NCBI GenBank assembly: GCA_013824215.1
Contig: PNNM01000003.1
Coordinates: 1 to 36,633, forward strand
Origin: Coriobacteriaceae bacterium
GTDB lineage: Bacteria > Actinomycetota > Coriobacteriia > Anaerosomatales > D1FN1-002
DNA length: 36,633 nt
Direction: 5' to 3'
Shown: positions 1 through 8,289 of the stretch, in pieces
Layout: each line of letters begins with the position of its first letter
How positions within the stretch are numbered: the stretch's first letter is position 1
Translations under genes and position numbers: made by a program
Notes under the pieces: generated by a model
Told to the model about the DNA's origin: nothing
Databases searched by the model: none
The model's input: the letters and a program-made list of their open reading frames with translations, nothing else

Positions 1-42
1 CCACGGTGCCACACAGCCCGGCCCCGATCGTCCGCTATCCGC

Positions 43-59
43 GCGTCGGGACCCGACGC
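43..59 (-). terminator. Hairpin after the gltB3 fragment
   Basis: A 7-bp stem (43-49 pairing with 53-59) with a 3-nt loop lies directly after the stop codon of the minus-strand GXGXG fragment. There is no clear U-run, so this is at best a weak or Rho-assisted terminator. It matters because it may be the original end of the glutamate synthase operon, now separated from the complete gene by the signalling block. Confidence 0.3.
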
Positions 60-60
60 T

Positions 61-470
61 TCAGTACGCGTACAGCTTGCCGTAGGGGCGGTGGCTCACC
101 GGGACGAGCTTGGTGAACGGCTTCGACAGCACCTCGGCGCAGTCCATGCCGAGAGCCGCGCAGTACTCCTCGAGCACCGGCTTCAGCTCGGCCAGGTCCT
201 CGGCGGAGGCCTCGAACACGCCGACCTCCTTGCCGGTCTGCCAGGGCTCCACCTCGCCGCGCACGTAGATGACGCCGCCGTGCATGCCGGTGCCGAGGTA
301 GCCGCCCACCAGCAGCCCCTCGAACTGGCTGTTCATGCCGAGCAGCACGAGCATCCCTCCGGCCATGTACTCGCCGAAGAAGTCGCGCGCCTTGCCGCCG
401 CAGACCATGGCGGGCACGAGGCCCTCGTACGCCTTCATGTGGATGCCGATGTTGCCGATACCTCCCTTGA
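61..470 (-). pseudogene. 5'-truncated copy of the glutamate synthase GXGXG-domain gene
   Basis: This reading frame encodes the last roughly 125 residues of the same GXGXG protein found complete at 7451-8272. Hand alignment of 64-450 with the full gene gives about 32 mismatches in 387 bases, near 92% identity. Only about five amino acids differ, for example Pro to Leu, Val to Lys and the loss of a final Thr. Similarity fades near 465-475, around the segment matching IKGDVGYRVGIHM, where the fragment lacks one codon. Beyond that point the frame continues into sequence unlike GltB and has no credible start, so no working protein is expected. The frame itself is open and lacks decay. It could still be translated from a chance start, but I read it as the left arm of a duplication. 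Confidence 0.8.
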
Positions 471-653
471 AGTCCTCGCCGCGAGCGCGTGCCTCCGGTC
501 GCGCCTCGGTCTCGACGGATCCCTCGGCGACGAGGCGGACACGAACCGAGATTCGCCGGCAGGCGCCTTGCGATCCCCATGGACATGTTCCGGCGCAACA
601 GCGCTTGGGCATAAGTTCCAGCAGGGCGGCCAGGATGCGAAAGGCGGCCGAAG

Positions 654-3065
654 GTGGTTCCAACCGGTCAGACCTCCGCGGCGAGGTCACGTGGACCCGA
701 TTCGTCGGGAGTCGCACAACACCTCGGGATCGGCGCTGATCCGGCGACCCATGCGGGTCGAGCGCGCCGGGTCGCGGGCGCCGCTGCGATCCTGGTGGCG
801 TGTGTCGGCGTCGTCGTCATGGCCGGTTGGGCCGCGGACGTCCCCGCGCTCACGGCCGTGCTGCCGGACGCCGCTCCCATGAAGCCGATCACGGCGCTCG
901 GGTTCGTTCTCGCGGGTGTCGCCCTGGGCATGCTGGTCCTGCCACGACCCAACCGCTTCACGCGGCTCACCGCCGCGGTCTGCGCGTCGGTCGTGATAAC
1001 GATAGGCGGCATGGTGGTCGTGGAGTACGTTCTCGACCGCGAGTTCGGGATCTGCACAGCCCTCGTCAGGCTGCTCGCATCCGGCGCGGCTTCCGACCTC
1101 GGACAGATGGCGCCCACGACGGCCGTCTGCTTCGTGCTGCTCGGAGTCGCGCTGCTATTACTCGCGTTCGAGCGGCGCCCGCACCTCGCACAGTCCTTGG
1201 CACTGACCGCGTGGCTGGTCGCGGCCACTGCTGCGCTCGGCTACCTATACGTCCAGGAGACGCTGTATCGCGTCGGGCTCTACACCCCGATGGCGGTGCA
1301 TACCGCAGTCGCATTCTTCGTGCTCGCTTCCGGCATCCTGACAGCGCGAGCGGACGTCGGATGGATGGCGTTCCTCACAGGCGACCGTGCAGGAAGTGAC
1401 ATAGCGCGCCGGATCCTTCCGATCATCATCGTCTTCCCCGTGGTCGTCGGCTGGCTCAGGTTGCTGACCGAGCGTGCCGGCCACATCGACACCGCATTCG
1501 GCGTCGCGCTGACGGCCACTGCGAGCGCGACTTCGATGTCCGTCTTCGTTCTTGTCATAGCTAGTCGGCTGAACGCCGCAGACAGCGTGAGACTCGCAGC
1601 CGAGCAGTCCAGCGCCCGGCTGGCAAACATCGTCGAGGCCTCCGACGACGCCATCATCAGTGTGGCGCGCGATCACACGATCGCGAGCTGGAACCCTGGA
1701 GGCGAACGCATCTACGGCTACGCCGCGAACGAGGTGATCGGGCGACCGTTCTCGATGCTGGTCTCCCCGGAGTTGCGAGAGGACGCTGCGTCCGTTCTGG
1801 ATCGCACCCTGGCCGAGGATCAAGTGCAGCACCTTCGAAGGACGCACATGGCCAAGGATGGCCGGCTCTTCACCGCTGACGTCACGTTGTCGCCGATCCG
1901 TGACGCTTCGGGCGCGATCATCGGCCTGTCCGACGTCGTTCGCGACGTCACCCGGGAGGTGCAGTCGCAAGAGGATCTGCGCCGGCGCGAGGAAGCGCTG
2001 GACGCCTTCTTCACGACAAGCCTCGACCTCCTGTGCATCGCGGACACCGGCGGCCGCTTCCTCAGAGTGAATCCCGAGTGGGAGCGCGTCCTCGGATACC
2101 CCGTAGCGGAACTGGAAGGTGGTGTGTTCCTCGACTACGTCCACCCCGACGACATCGCCGCAACCCTCGAGGCCATAGGCAGGCTTTCCGACCAGCAGAA
2201 TGTGGCCGAGTTCGTGAACCGCTACCGGGCCAAGGACGGGTCCTATCGCTACATCGAATGGAGATCGCATCCGGTCGGCGACTTCATCTATGCGGCCGCG
2301 CGTGACATCACCGAACGCAAGGCCGCCGAGTCGGCGCTCAACGAAGCCAACAAGGAGCTGGAGTCCTTCTCGTACTCGGTGTCCCACGACCTCCGCGCCC
2401 CGCTGCGCCACATCTCCGGGTTCGTGGACCTGCTCGAGCAGAGCTCGGCCGGCTGCCTCGACGAGCGCAGCCAGCACTACCTGACCACGATCGCCGAGTC
2501 CGCGCACGACATGGGCGACCTCATCGACGGCCTGCTGACGCTCTCCCGCATGGGCCGCGCAGCACTGAGCATGGAACGGCTGGACCTCGATGGCATGGTC
2601 CGGGAGTACATCGAGAACGTGGACGATGACACGAAGCGACGCGGCATCGAGTGGGTCGTCGGGGAGTTGCCCGCGGTGCGTGCGGACCGGGCCATGATGC
2701 GTCAGGTGCTCTCGAACCTGCTCGGGAACGCCGTCAAGTACACCGGCCCACGCAAGAGGCCGCGCATCGAAGTGGGAACGTATCCGGAGGAAGGCGGGGT
2801 CGCGGTCTTCGTGCGGGACAACGGTGTCGGATTCGACATGGCGTACGCGGACAAACTGTTCGGCGTCTTCCAGCGGCTGCATGACGCCACGGAGTTCGAA
2901 GGCACCGGGATCGGTCTTGCCAACGTGCGGCGCGTGATCAGCCGTCACGGTGGACGAACGTGGGCGGAAGGGGCCGTCGATCAGGGGGCGACGTTCTTCT
3001 TCTCGTTGCCGAACAGGGTCGCGGATCCAGGCCCCGAGGACCATGATGAGGTGGGGAAGTCATGA
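654..3065 (+). CDS. Membrane PAS-PAS sensor histidine kinase
   Basis: The gene encodes an 803-residue sensor kinase. Residues about 38-305 form roughly eight hydrophobic segments. Two of them carry related openings (MKPITALGFVLAGVALG near 76 and MAPTTAVCFVLLGVALL near 152), suggesting an internally repeated membrane sensor. PAS domains follow at about 320-435 and 445-560. The HisKA helix contains SVSHDLRAPLR with the phospho-acceptor His578, and the HATPase has the N box (LLGNAVKYT), DNGVGF and GTGIGL. The kinase core resembles the cyanobacterial phytochrome/Cph1 type, but no GAF, PHY or bilin-binding region is present. The stop overlaps the start of the next gene, an Rcp1-type receiver, which is its likely phosphorylation partner. 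The GTG start at 654 has only a weak AAAGG upstream, so the true start may be slightly different. The ligand is unknown. Confidence 0.88.
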   Translation: MVPTGQTSAARSRGPDSSGVAQHLGIGADPATHAGRARRVAGAAAILVACVGVVVMAGWAADVPALTAVLPDAAPMKPITALGFVLAGVALGMLVLPRPNRFTRLTAAVCASVVITIGGMVVVEYVLDREFGICTALVRLLASGAASDLGQMAPTTAVCFVLLGVALLLLAFERRPHLAQSLALTAWLVAATAALGYLYVQETLYRVGLYTPMAVHTAVAFFVLASGILTARADVGWMAFLTGDRAGSDIARRILPIIIVFPVVVGWLRLLTERAGHIDTAFGVALTATASATSMSVFVLVIASRLNAADSVRLAAEQSSARLANIVEASDDAIISVARDHTIASWNPGGERIYGYAANEVIGRPFSMLVSPELREDAASVLDRTLAEDQVQHLRRTHMAKDGRLFTADVTLSPIRDASGAIIGLSDVVRDVTREVQSQEDLRRREEALDAFFTTSLDLLCIADTGGRFLRVNPEWERVLGYPVAELEGGVFLDYVHPDDIAATLEAIGRLSDQQNVAEFVNRYRAKDGSYRYIEWRSHPVGDFIYAAARDITERKAAESALNEANKELESFSYSVSHDLRAPLRHISGFVDLLEQSSAGCLDERSQHYLTTIAESAHDMGDLIDGLLTLSRMGRAALSMERLDLDGMVREYIENVDDDTKRRGIEWVVGELPAVRADRAMMRQVLSNLLGNAVKYTGPRKRPRIEVGTYPEEGGVAVFVRDNGVGFDMAYADKLFGVFQRLHDATEFEGTGIGLANVRRVISRHGGRTWAEGAVDQGATFFFSLPNRVADPGPEDHDEVGKS

Positions 3066-3511
3066 TGAGAGAGATTGGAACGCTCCTCCTCGCGGAGGAC
3101 AACCCCAAGGATGCGGAACTCACGCTGATGGCGCTGGAGAAACACAACCTCGCCAACAAGGTGCTGTGGGTACACGACGGCGAAGCGGTCCTCGACTACA
3201 TGTGCCGGCGTGGCGAGTTCGCGGATCGCCCGAACGGCAACCCAGCCGTCATCCTGCTGGATCTCAAGATGGCGAAGGTCGATGGCATGGAAGTCCTGCG
3301 CGCGATAAGGAGCGACCCGAGCCTCCGTACGACGCCGGTCGTCATCCTCACATCCTCCCGCGAGGAGCGCGACCTGGTCGAGAGCTACTCACTCGGCGTG
3401 AACGCGTATGTCGTCAAACCGGTGAAGTTCGACGAGTTCTTCGAGGCGGTCGGCCAACTCGGAGTGTTCTGGGCGATAACAAACGAGCCGCCGCCCGACA
3501 CCGCGCGATGA
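3062..3511 (+). CDS. Rcp1-type single-domain response regulator
   Basis: This is a 149-residue stand-alone receiver. The acidic pocket is AEDN near residue 11, the phospho-acceptor is Asp67 in ILLDLKM, the conserved Thr/Ser lies in ILTSS and the Lys in VVKPVKF. The long alpha1-beta2 region and the insertion before the acceptor (RRGEFADRPNGNP) are typical of the Rcp1/Cph1-partner family. There is no output domain, so it probably relays phosphate to another protein or docks on a partner. Its ATG overlaps the stop of the upstream kinase (ATGATG, 3062-3067), indicating translational coupling. Pairing with that kinase is inferred from overlap and family habit. Confidence 0.9.
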   Translation: MMREIGTLLLAEDNPKDAELTLMALEKHNLANKVLWVHDGEAVLDYMCRRGEFADRPNGNPAVILLDLKMAKVDGMEVLRAIRSDPSLRTTPVVILTSSREERDLVESYSLGVNAYVVKPVKFDEFFEAVGQLGVFWAITNEPPPDTAR

Positions 3512-3527
3512 TCGCGAGGAGCGTTCG

Positions 3528-5954
3528 ATGGCGCGACTGAGGATCCTGCATCTCGATGACGACCTGAAGGACCTGGAGTTGATCGGGGCGGCCCTCGCGG
3601 CCGAGATCGACTGCGAGATCGAAGCCGTCAGTACCCGCGAAGCCTTCTCGGCGGCACTGGCGCGAGGCCCTTTCGAGGTCATCCTCCTCGACTACAAGGT
3701 GCCGGGATTCGATGCCCTGGCTGCGCTCGAGCTTGCACGCGAACGGTTCCCCGACACCGCGGCGATCATCGTTTCCGGCACCATCGGCGAAGAGCTCGCA
3801 GTGGAGACCGTCAAGCACGGGGCCTACGACTACATCTTGAAGGACCACCTCGCCCGCCTGCCCTCCGCCGTCCTTCATGCCGTCGAGGACAGCCGCATGC
3901 GGACAGCCCACCTGGATGCTCTGGAGCGACTGCGCGTCAGCGAGGAGCGATTCCGGAATCTGATCGAACACCTGCCTGCTGTGACGTACACGGCGCCCAT
4001 CGCCGACCCCGAGGAACCGGGCGCACTCCCTCCGACTGTGGCCACGTACGTCAGCCCGCAATTCCTCGATCTCGTCGGGATACCGGCCGAGGAGTACCTT
4101 GCAGATCCCCGCCCCATCACCCAGTACGTACACCCGGATGACCGCGATCGGGTGATGCGTGAGATCACGCAAGCCTGGGAGGGACGGCAGCGGAGAGTCG
4201 TTGTCGAGTATCGCCTGTCCCACCGCGACGGGAGGAGCATCTGGGTGCGCAATCAGGCGAGCGTCTTCACCGACCCCGCCGACGGCTCGATGCAGATCCA
4301 AGGGTTCATCGTCGACATCACCGAGACCAAGAACGCCCAGGAGGAGCTGCGCCAGGCTTATGACGAAATGGAGTTCCGGGTGCTGTCGCGGACAGCCGAA
4401 CTCGCCACGGTCAACGAATCGCTCTCAAACGAGGTGACGGAACGCCGCTTCGCCGAGGCTCGACTGGATCGAGCACTGATGTACGCGCCGCTCCCGATGA
4501 TGTTGCATGCCGAGGATGGCTGCGTCCTGCTGCTCAACAAGCGCTGGACGAAGATCACGGGGTATTCGCCCGCCGACATCCCGACGATCGCGGACTGGAC
4601 CGAGAAAGCCTACGGCCAGCGCAAGGATCTGGTCCGCTCCTACATCGATCATGTCTACGACATCCGCGACGCCACCGACGAGGGAGAGGACACGATCACG
4701 ACGCACGACGGCGTCTCCAGGATATGGGACTTCAGCTCCGCACCGCTCGGTCGGGACTCGAGCGGGCGGAAGCTCGTGATCACCATGGCGATGGATGTCA
4801 CCGAACGCGCGCAGGCCGAGCGAGATCTCGCCTCGGCAAGAGAAGCGGCCGAATCCGCCAGTGTGGCCAAGACGCACTTCCTCGCGAACATGAGCCACGA
4901 GTTGCGCACGCCGCTGGGTACCATCATCGGGTTCTCGCAACTGCTCCAGGAGAAGCTCTTCGGGGACCTGAATCCGAAACAGGAGGAGCAGGTCAACCAC
5001 GTCCTGGAAGCCGCGCGGCACCTGTTGTCTTTGATCAACGACATCCTCGATCTGTCCAAGATCGAAGCCGGCAAGATGGAACTGAAGCTCTCGGAGTTGC
5101 CGCTTGCGAATCTGCTCGCGGGCAGTCTCAGCATGCTCAAGGGACAGTGTCTCAAGAAGGGCGTAACGCTGGATCTCGTGCTCGAGCCGGAGGCGCAGGC
5201 GATCATGCTCACGGCCGACGAGCGGATGCTGAAACAGGTGATGTACAACCTCCTTTCCAACGCGACGAAGTTCACTCCGCGCGATGGGACCATCACGGTC
5301 AGCGCGAGAACCGACGGCGACCAGGTCGTGGTCTCCGTCGCCGACACCGGGATCGGGATCGCACCCGAGAAGCAACAGACCGTCTTCGAGGAGTTCTACC
5401 AAGTCCAGAGCGGGTATTCGGAGAAGACGCCCGGAACGGGACTCGGCCTGACGCTCGTCGCACAGATGGTGGACATCCACGGAGGCCGCGTGTGGGTGGA
5501 GAGCGAGGGCATCGGGAAGGGCAGCACGTTCTCCTTCGCCCTCCCGCTGACAGGGCCAGTCGAACCCGGGAGTTGGCCGCCGGCGGAACCGTCGTCTCCC
5601 GAAGAGCTGCAGGGTCTCATCGACACATTGCTGTCCCGCCGGGAGCAGGCGTGCCTGTGCTGGATCGAGCCCAACGTCGAGTTATCCGGGCCGACGAACC
5701 ACGAGGCCGTGTTGCAGTCGCTGCACTCCGCCAAGCGTGAGGACGACGTCGTCTTGCTGGACGACGACAACAGGTACGTGCTGGTCTTCACCAACGCCGA
5801 TCGAGAGCGCGCCAAGGCGGGATGCCGCAGGATCGCCGAGCTTCTGGAATCGAGTCTGGCCGTGTCTTGGCGCTGGGCGGCGGCGGTGTTCCCGGACGAC
5901 GGACAGGATTCCGGCACGTTGCTCGACGTCCTGAAGAGCAGGATCGGCGGCTAG
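3528..5954 (+). CDS. Receiver-PAS-PAS histidine kinase with C-terminal GGDEF-like domain
   Basis: This cytoplasmic 808-residue protein has no membrane segments. The N-terminal receiver spans residues 1-125, with the acidic pocket HLDDD, acceptor Asp55 and Lys105 in YILKDH. Two PAS domains follow (about 135-270 and 310-430), linked by a short coiled coil near 270-305. HisKA carries MSHELRTPLG with His457. The HATPase has NLLSNATKFTP, DTGIGI and GTGLGL. After the kinase, residues about 690-805 look like a nucleotide-cyclase (GGDEF) fold: YVLVFTNADRERA followed by AAAVFPDDGQDSGTLLDVL matches the second half of such domains. The signature loop, however, reads DDDNRY instead of GGDEF, so cyclase activity is unlikely. 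It begins 16 nt after the preceding receiver gene, and the next gene starts 2 nt after its stop. Confidence 0.88.
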   Translation: MARLRILHLDDDLKDLELIGAALAAEIDCEIEAVSTREAFSAALARGPFEVILLDYKVPGFDALAALELARERFPDTAAIIVSGTIGEELAVETVKHGAYDYILKDHLARLPSAVLHAVEDSRMRTAHLDALERLRVSEERFRNLIEHLPAVTYTAPIADPEEPGALPPTVATYVSPQFLDLVGIPAEEYLADPRPITQYVHPDDRDRVMREITQAWEGRQRRVVVEYRLSHRDGRSIWVRNQASVFTDPADGSMQIQGFIVDITETKNAQEELRQAYDEMEFRVLSRTAELATVNESLSNEVTERRFAEARLDRALMYAPLPMMLHAEDGCVLLLNKRWTKITGYSPADIPTIADWTEKAYGQRKDLVRSYIDHVYDIRDATDEGEDTITTHDGVSRIWDFSSAPLGRDSSGRKLVITMAMDVTERAQAERDLASAREAAESASVAKTHFLANMSHELRTPLGTIIGFSQLLQEKLFGDLNPKQEEQVNHVLEAARHLLSLINDILDLSKIEAGKMELKLSELPLANLLAGSLSMLKGQCLKKGVTLDLVLEPEAQAIMLTADERMLKQVMYNLLSNATKFTPRDGTITVSARTDGDQVVVSVADTGIGIAPEKQQTVFEEFYQVQSGYSEKTPGTGLGLTLVAQMVDIHGGRVWVESEGIGKGSTFSFALPLTGPVEPGSWPPAEPSSPEELQGLIDTLLSRREQACLCWIEPNVELSGPTNHEAVLQSLHSAKREDDVVLLDDDNRYVLVFTNADRERAKAGCRRIAELLESSLAVSWRWAAAVFPDDGQDSGTLLDVLKSRIGG

Positions 5955-5956
5955 CC

Positions 5957-6346
5957 GTGGGCACCATACTGATCGTTGATGACGACCCGACCTACCGCGA
6001 GCTGTTCCGCGACATCCTTCAGAGCGAGGGCCACACGGCCGTGACCGCGGAGAACGGCGCACGCGCGATCGAACTGGCCTCTTCCGCGACGCCCGACCTC
6101 ATCTTGATGGACGTCCAGATGGCACAGATGGGCGGGATCGAAGCGCTGGTCGCTCTGAGACAGAACCCTGTCACTTCCGCCATTCGCGTCATCGCGGTCA
6201 CCGCCCTGGCGATGGAAGGCGATGAGGAACGGCTCCTCGCGGCCGGATTCGATGACTACATATCCAAACCAGTCGACCTCGACGCCATTCGCGCAGTGGT
6301 GCGCTGTCATGCCCCTCTCGCTCGAGACGGGAAGACCAGCCCGTGA
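5957..6346 (+). CDS. CheY/DivK-like single-domain response regulator
   Basis: The 129-residue protein is a receiver only. It has IVDDD at residues 6-10, acceptor Asp52 in LILMDVQM, a conserved Thr in AVTALAM and the Lys in YISKPVD. The MDVQMAQMGG loop resembles DivK and the receivers of hybrid kinases, so it probably accepts phosphate from the kinase just upstream. I chose the GTG at 5957, two bases after the upstream stop. Longer in-frame versions would run back through the kinase gene. Its TGA overlaps the GTG of the next gene. Confidence 0.87.
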   Translation: MGTILIVDDDPTYRELFRDILQSEGHTAVTAENGARAIELASSATPDLILMDVQMAQMGGIEALVALRQNPVTSAIRVIAVTALAMEGDEERLLAAGFDDYISKPVDLDAIRAVVRCHAPLARDGKTSP

Positions 6347-7416
6347 CGACAGACCGCTCCAGGATCCTCGTCGTCGATGATGACGAGCGCCTGCGCGCGA
6401 ATCTCGAGGCGAGACTGGGCGCGATGGGTCACGAAGTCCTCGTCGCGGCCGACGGGGAGGAGGCGATAGCCGCCGCCCGACGGGAGATGCCGGATCTCAT
6501 CCTGCTCGACGTGATGATGCCGAAGCTCGACGGGTTCTCGGCCGCTCGCGCGCTCAAGATCTCGCCGGAAACGAATCACATCCCGATCGTCATGGTGACG
6601 GCGTTGGGCGAGGTCGAAGACCGCGTGCGGGCGCTGGAGGCCGGCGCCGACGACTTCCTCACCAAGCCCGTGGACCCCACGGAGCTGCGGGCGCGGGTGC
6701 AGTCGCTCCTCAAGGTGAAGGCGTACAACGACCACATTCGCCACCACCAGAAGGAACTCGAGGCGGCGGTCGCCGAGAAGACCAAGAATCTCCAGTTGGC
6801 GCTCGACCACCTCGAGGCGGCATCTCTCGACACCATCTACCGCCTCTCCCGTGCGGCCGAGTACAGGGACGACGATACCGGGGCGCACGTCGAGCGAGTG
6901 AGCCACTACGCCGCAGCCGTTGCGCGTCGGATGGGACAGCCCGCCACGTTCAACGACATGCTCCTGTGGGCGACGCCCATGCACGACGTCGGCAAGATCG
7001 GCATCCCGGACAACATACTGCTGAAGCCGGGAAAGCTGGACCCGGATGAGTGGCGCACCATGCAGACGCACGCCGAGATAGGCGCCAGTATGCTCTCGGG
7101 CTCCGATTCAGCACTTCTGCGGCTGGCCGAGACCGTGGCGAGGACCCACCATGAGCGGTGGGACGGCGCCGGCTATCCTGACGGTCTCGCAGGAGAAGCG
7201 ATACCTCTGGCCGGGCGCATCGCCGCGGTGGCGGACGTCTTCGACGCGATATGCTCGAAGCGGCCGTACAAGGAAGCGATCCCGCCTGAAGACGCATTCG
7301 ACATCATCGCGTCCGAGAGCGGCAACCACTTCGACCCGCAGGTGGCCGACACCTTCGCCGCCGCTCGAGACGAGATCATGGACATACTGCGCCGATTCGG
7401 CGCGCAGACCGCCTGA
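6343..7416 (+). CDS. Response regulator with HD-GYP phosphodiesterase domain
   Basis: The 357-residue protein has an N-terminal receiver (VVDDDE, acceptor Asp56 in LLDVMMPKLDGF, Lys in FLTKPVD). A coiled linker around 125-160 leads to an HD-GYP domain. The metal-binding pair sits in MHDVGKIGIPD (His214-Asp215) and the signature is HHERWDGAGYPDGL near 269. The family hydrolyses cyclic di-GMP and uses a two- or three-metal site; the key residues appear intact. The GTG start overlaps the upstream stop (GTGA, 6343-6346). As the last gene of the block and the only one with an enzymatic output, it probably turns the phosphorelay signal into lower c-di-GMP. That pathway role is inference. Confidence 0.92.
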   Translation: MTTDRSRILVVDDDERLRANLEARLGAMGHEVLVAADGEEAIAAARREMPDLILLDVMMPKLDGFSAARALKISPETNHIPIVMVTALGEVEDRVRALEAGADDFLTKPVDPTELRARVQSLLKVKAYNDHIRHHQKELEAAVAEKTKNLQLALDHLEAASLDTIYRLSRAAEYRDDDTGAHVERVSHYAAAVARRMGQPATFNDMLLWATPMHDVGKIGIPDNILLKPGKLDPDEWRTMQTHAEIGASMLSGSDSALLRLAETVARTHHERWDGAGYPDGLAGEAIPLAGRIAAVADVFDAICSKRPYKEAIPPEDAFDIIASESGNHFDPQVADTFAAARDEIMDILRRFGAQTA

Positions 7417-7450
7417 GACGCTCCCGCGCAGCCACTCTCCGAAGTCCCGC

Positions 7451-8272
7451 CTACGTATACGCGTAGAGCTTCCCGTAGGGCCGGTGGCTGACCGGCACCA
7501 GCTTCGTGAACGGCACCGAGAGCACCTCGGCCAGGTCCATCCCCTGCGCCGCGCAGTACTCCTCGAGAACCGGCTTCAGCTCGGCCATGTCCTCGGCGGA
7601 GGCCTCGAAGACGCCGACCTCCTTGCCGGTCTGCCATGGCTCCACCTCGCCGCGGACGTAGATCACGCCGCCGTGCATGCCGGTGCCGAGGTAGCCGCCC
7701 ACCAGCGGCCCCTCGAACTGGCTGTTCATGCCGAGTAGCACGAGCATGCCGCCGGCCATGTACTCGCCGAAGAAGTCGCGCGCTTTGCCGCCGCACACCA
7801 TGGCGGGCACGAGACCCTCGTAAGCCTTCATGTGGATGCCGACGCGGTAGCCCACGTCGCCTTTGATGAAGACCCGGCCGCCGCGCATGCCGTAGCCGAG
7901 CACGTCGCCGGCGTCGCCGTGCACGATGACGGTGCCGGCGTTCATCGTGTTGCTCACACCGTCCTGCGCGTTGCCGAAGACCTCGACGGTGGGCCCGTTC
8001 ATGAACATCGCCATGTCGTTGCCGGCGGTGCCGCGGACCTCGATCTTGAGGTCCTTGCCGGTGATCCCGTTGCCGATGTAGCGCTGGCCGTTGACGTTCT
8101 CGAGCACCACCTTCTTGGCGCCGTCGGCGTACGCGCGGCGGACGGCCTCGTTCAGTTGCCGGTAGTAGATGTTCTTGGCATCGATGGTCGCCGTGTCCCC
8201 CTCGCGGGCGACCGGCGGCTCGATCTTGAGGTAGCCGACCTGCGGAACCGTGGGATCCATGACCTGCTTCAT
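7451..8272 (-). CDS. Glutamate synthase GXGXG-domain subunit (alpha domain 3)
   Basis: The 273-residue protein corresponds to the C-terminal beta-helix (GXGXG) domain of the large glutamate synthase subunit, encoded separately as in archaea and some anaerobes. The repeating Gly pattern is clear in VRGTAGNDMAMFMNG, VHGDAGDVLGYGMRGGRVF and GGYLGTGMHGGVIYVRGE. In the fused enzyme this domain supports the ammonia channel between the glutaminase and FMN sites. It is the last gene of the operon and starts 17 nt after the FMN-subunit stop, behind a strong purine-rich Shine-Dalgarno (GGGGGAGGGCGAG). Its 3' end is duplicated at 61-470. GXGXG domains also occur in formylmethanofuran dehydrogenase subunit C, but the neighbours favour glutamate synthase. 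Confidence 0.9.
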   Translation of the reverse strand: MKQVMDPTVPQVGYLKIEPPVAREGDTATIDAKNIYYRQLNEAVRRAYADGAKKVVLENVNGQRYIGNGITGKDLKIEVRGTAGNDMAMFMNGPTVEVFGNAQDGVSNTMNAGTVIVHGDAGDVLGYGMRGGRVFIKGDVGYRVGIHMKAYEGLVPAMVCGGKARDFFGEYMAGGMLVLLGMNSQFEGPLVGGYLGTGMHGGVIYVRGEVEPWQTGKEVGVFEASAEDMAELKPVLEEYCAAQGMDLAEVLSVPFTKLVPVSHRPYGKLYAYT

Positions 8273-8289
8273 CTCGCCCTCCCCCTCCC

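Noticed and set aside
1245..3044. Long minus-strand open frame (about 600 codons) opposite the first kinase
   Set aside because: It mirrors a clear kinase gene in another frame. Its translation is rich in His/Arg/Asp with no domain, as expected from high-GC third-position bias.
654..3511. Phytochrome photoreceptor system
   Set aside because: The kinase core and Rcp1-type receiver resemble the phytochrome pair, but there is no GAF/PHY domain or chromophore Cys; the sensor is membrane-bound.
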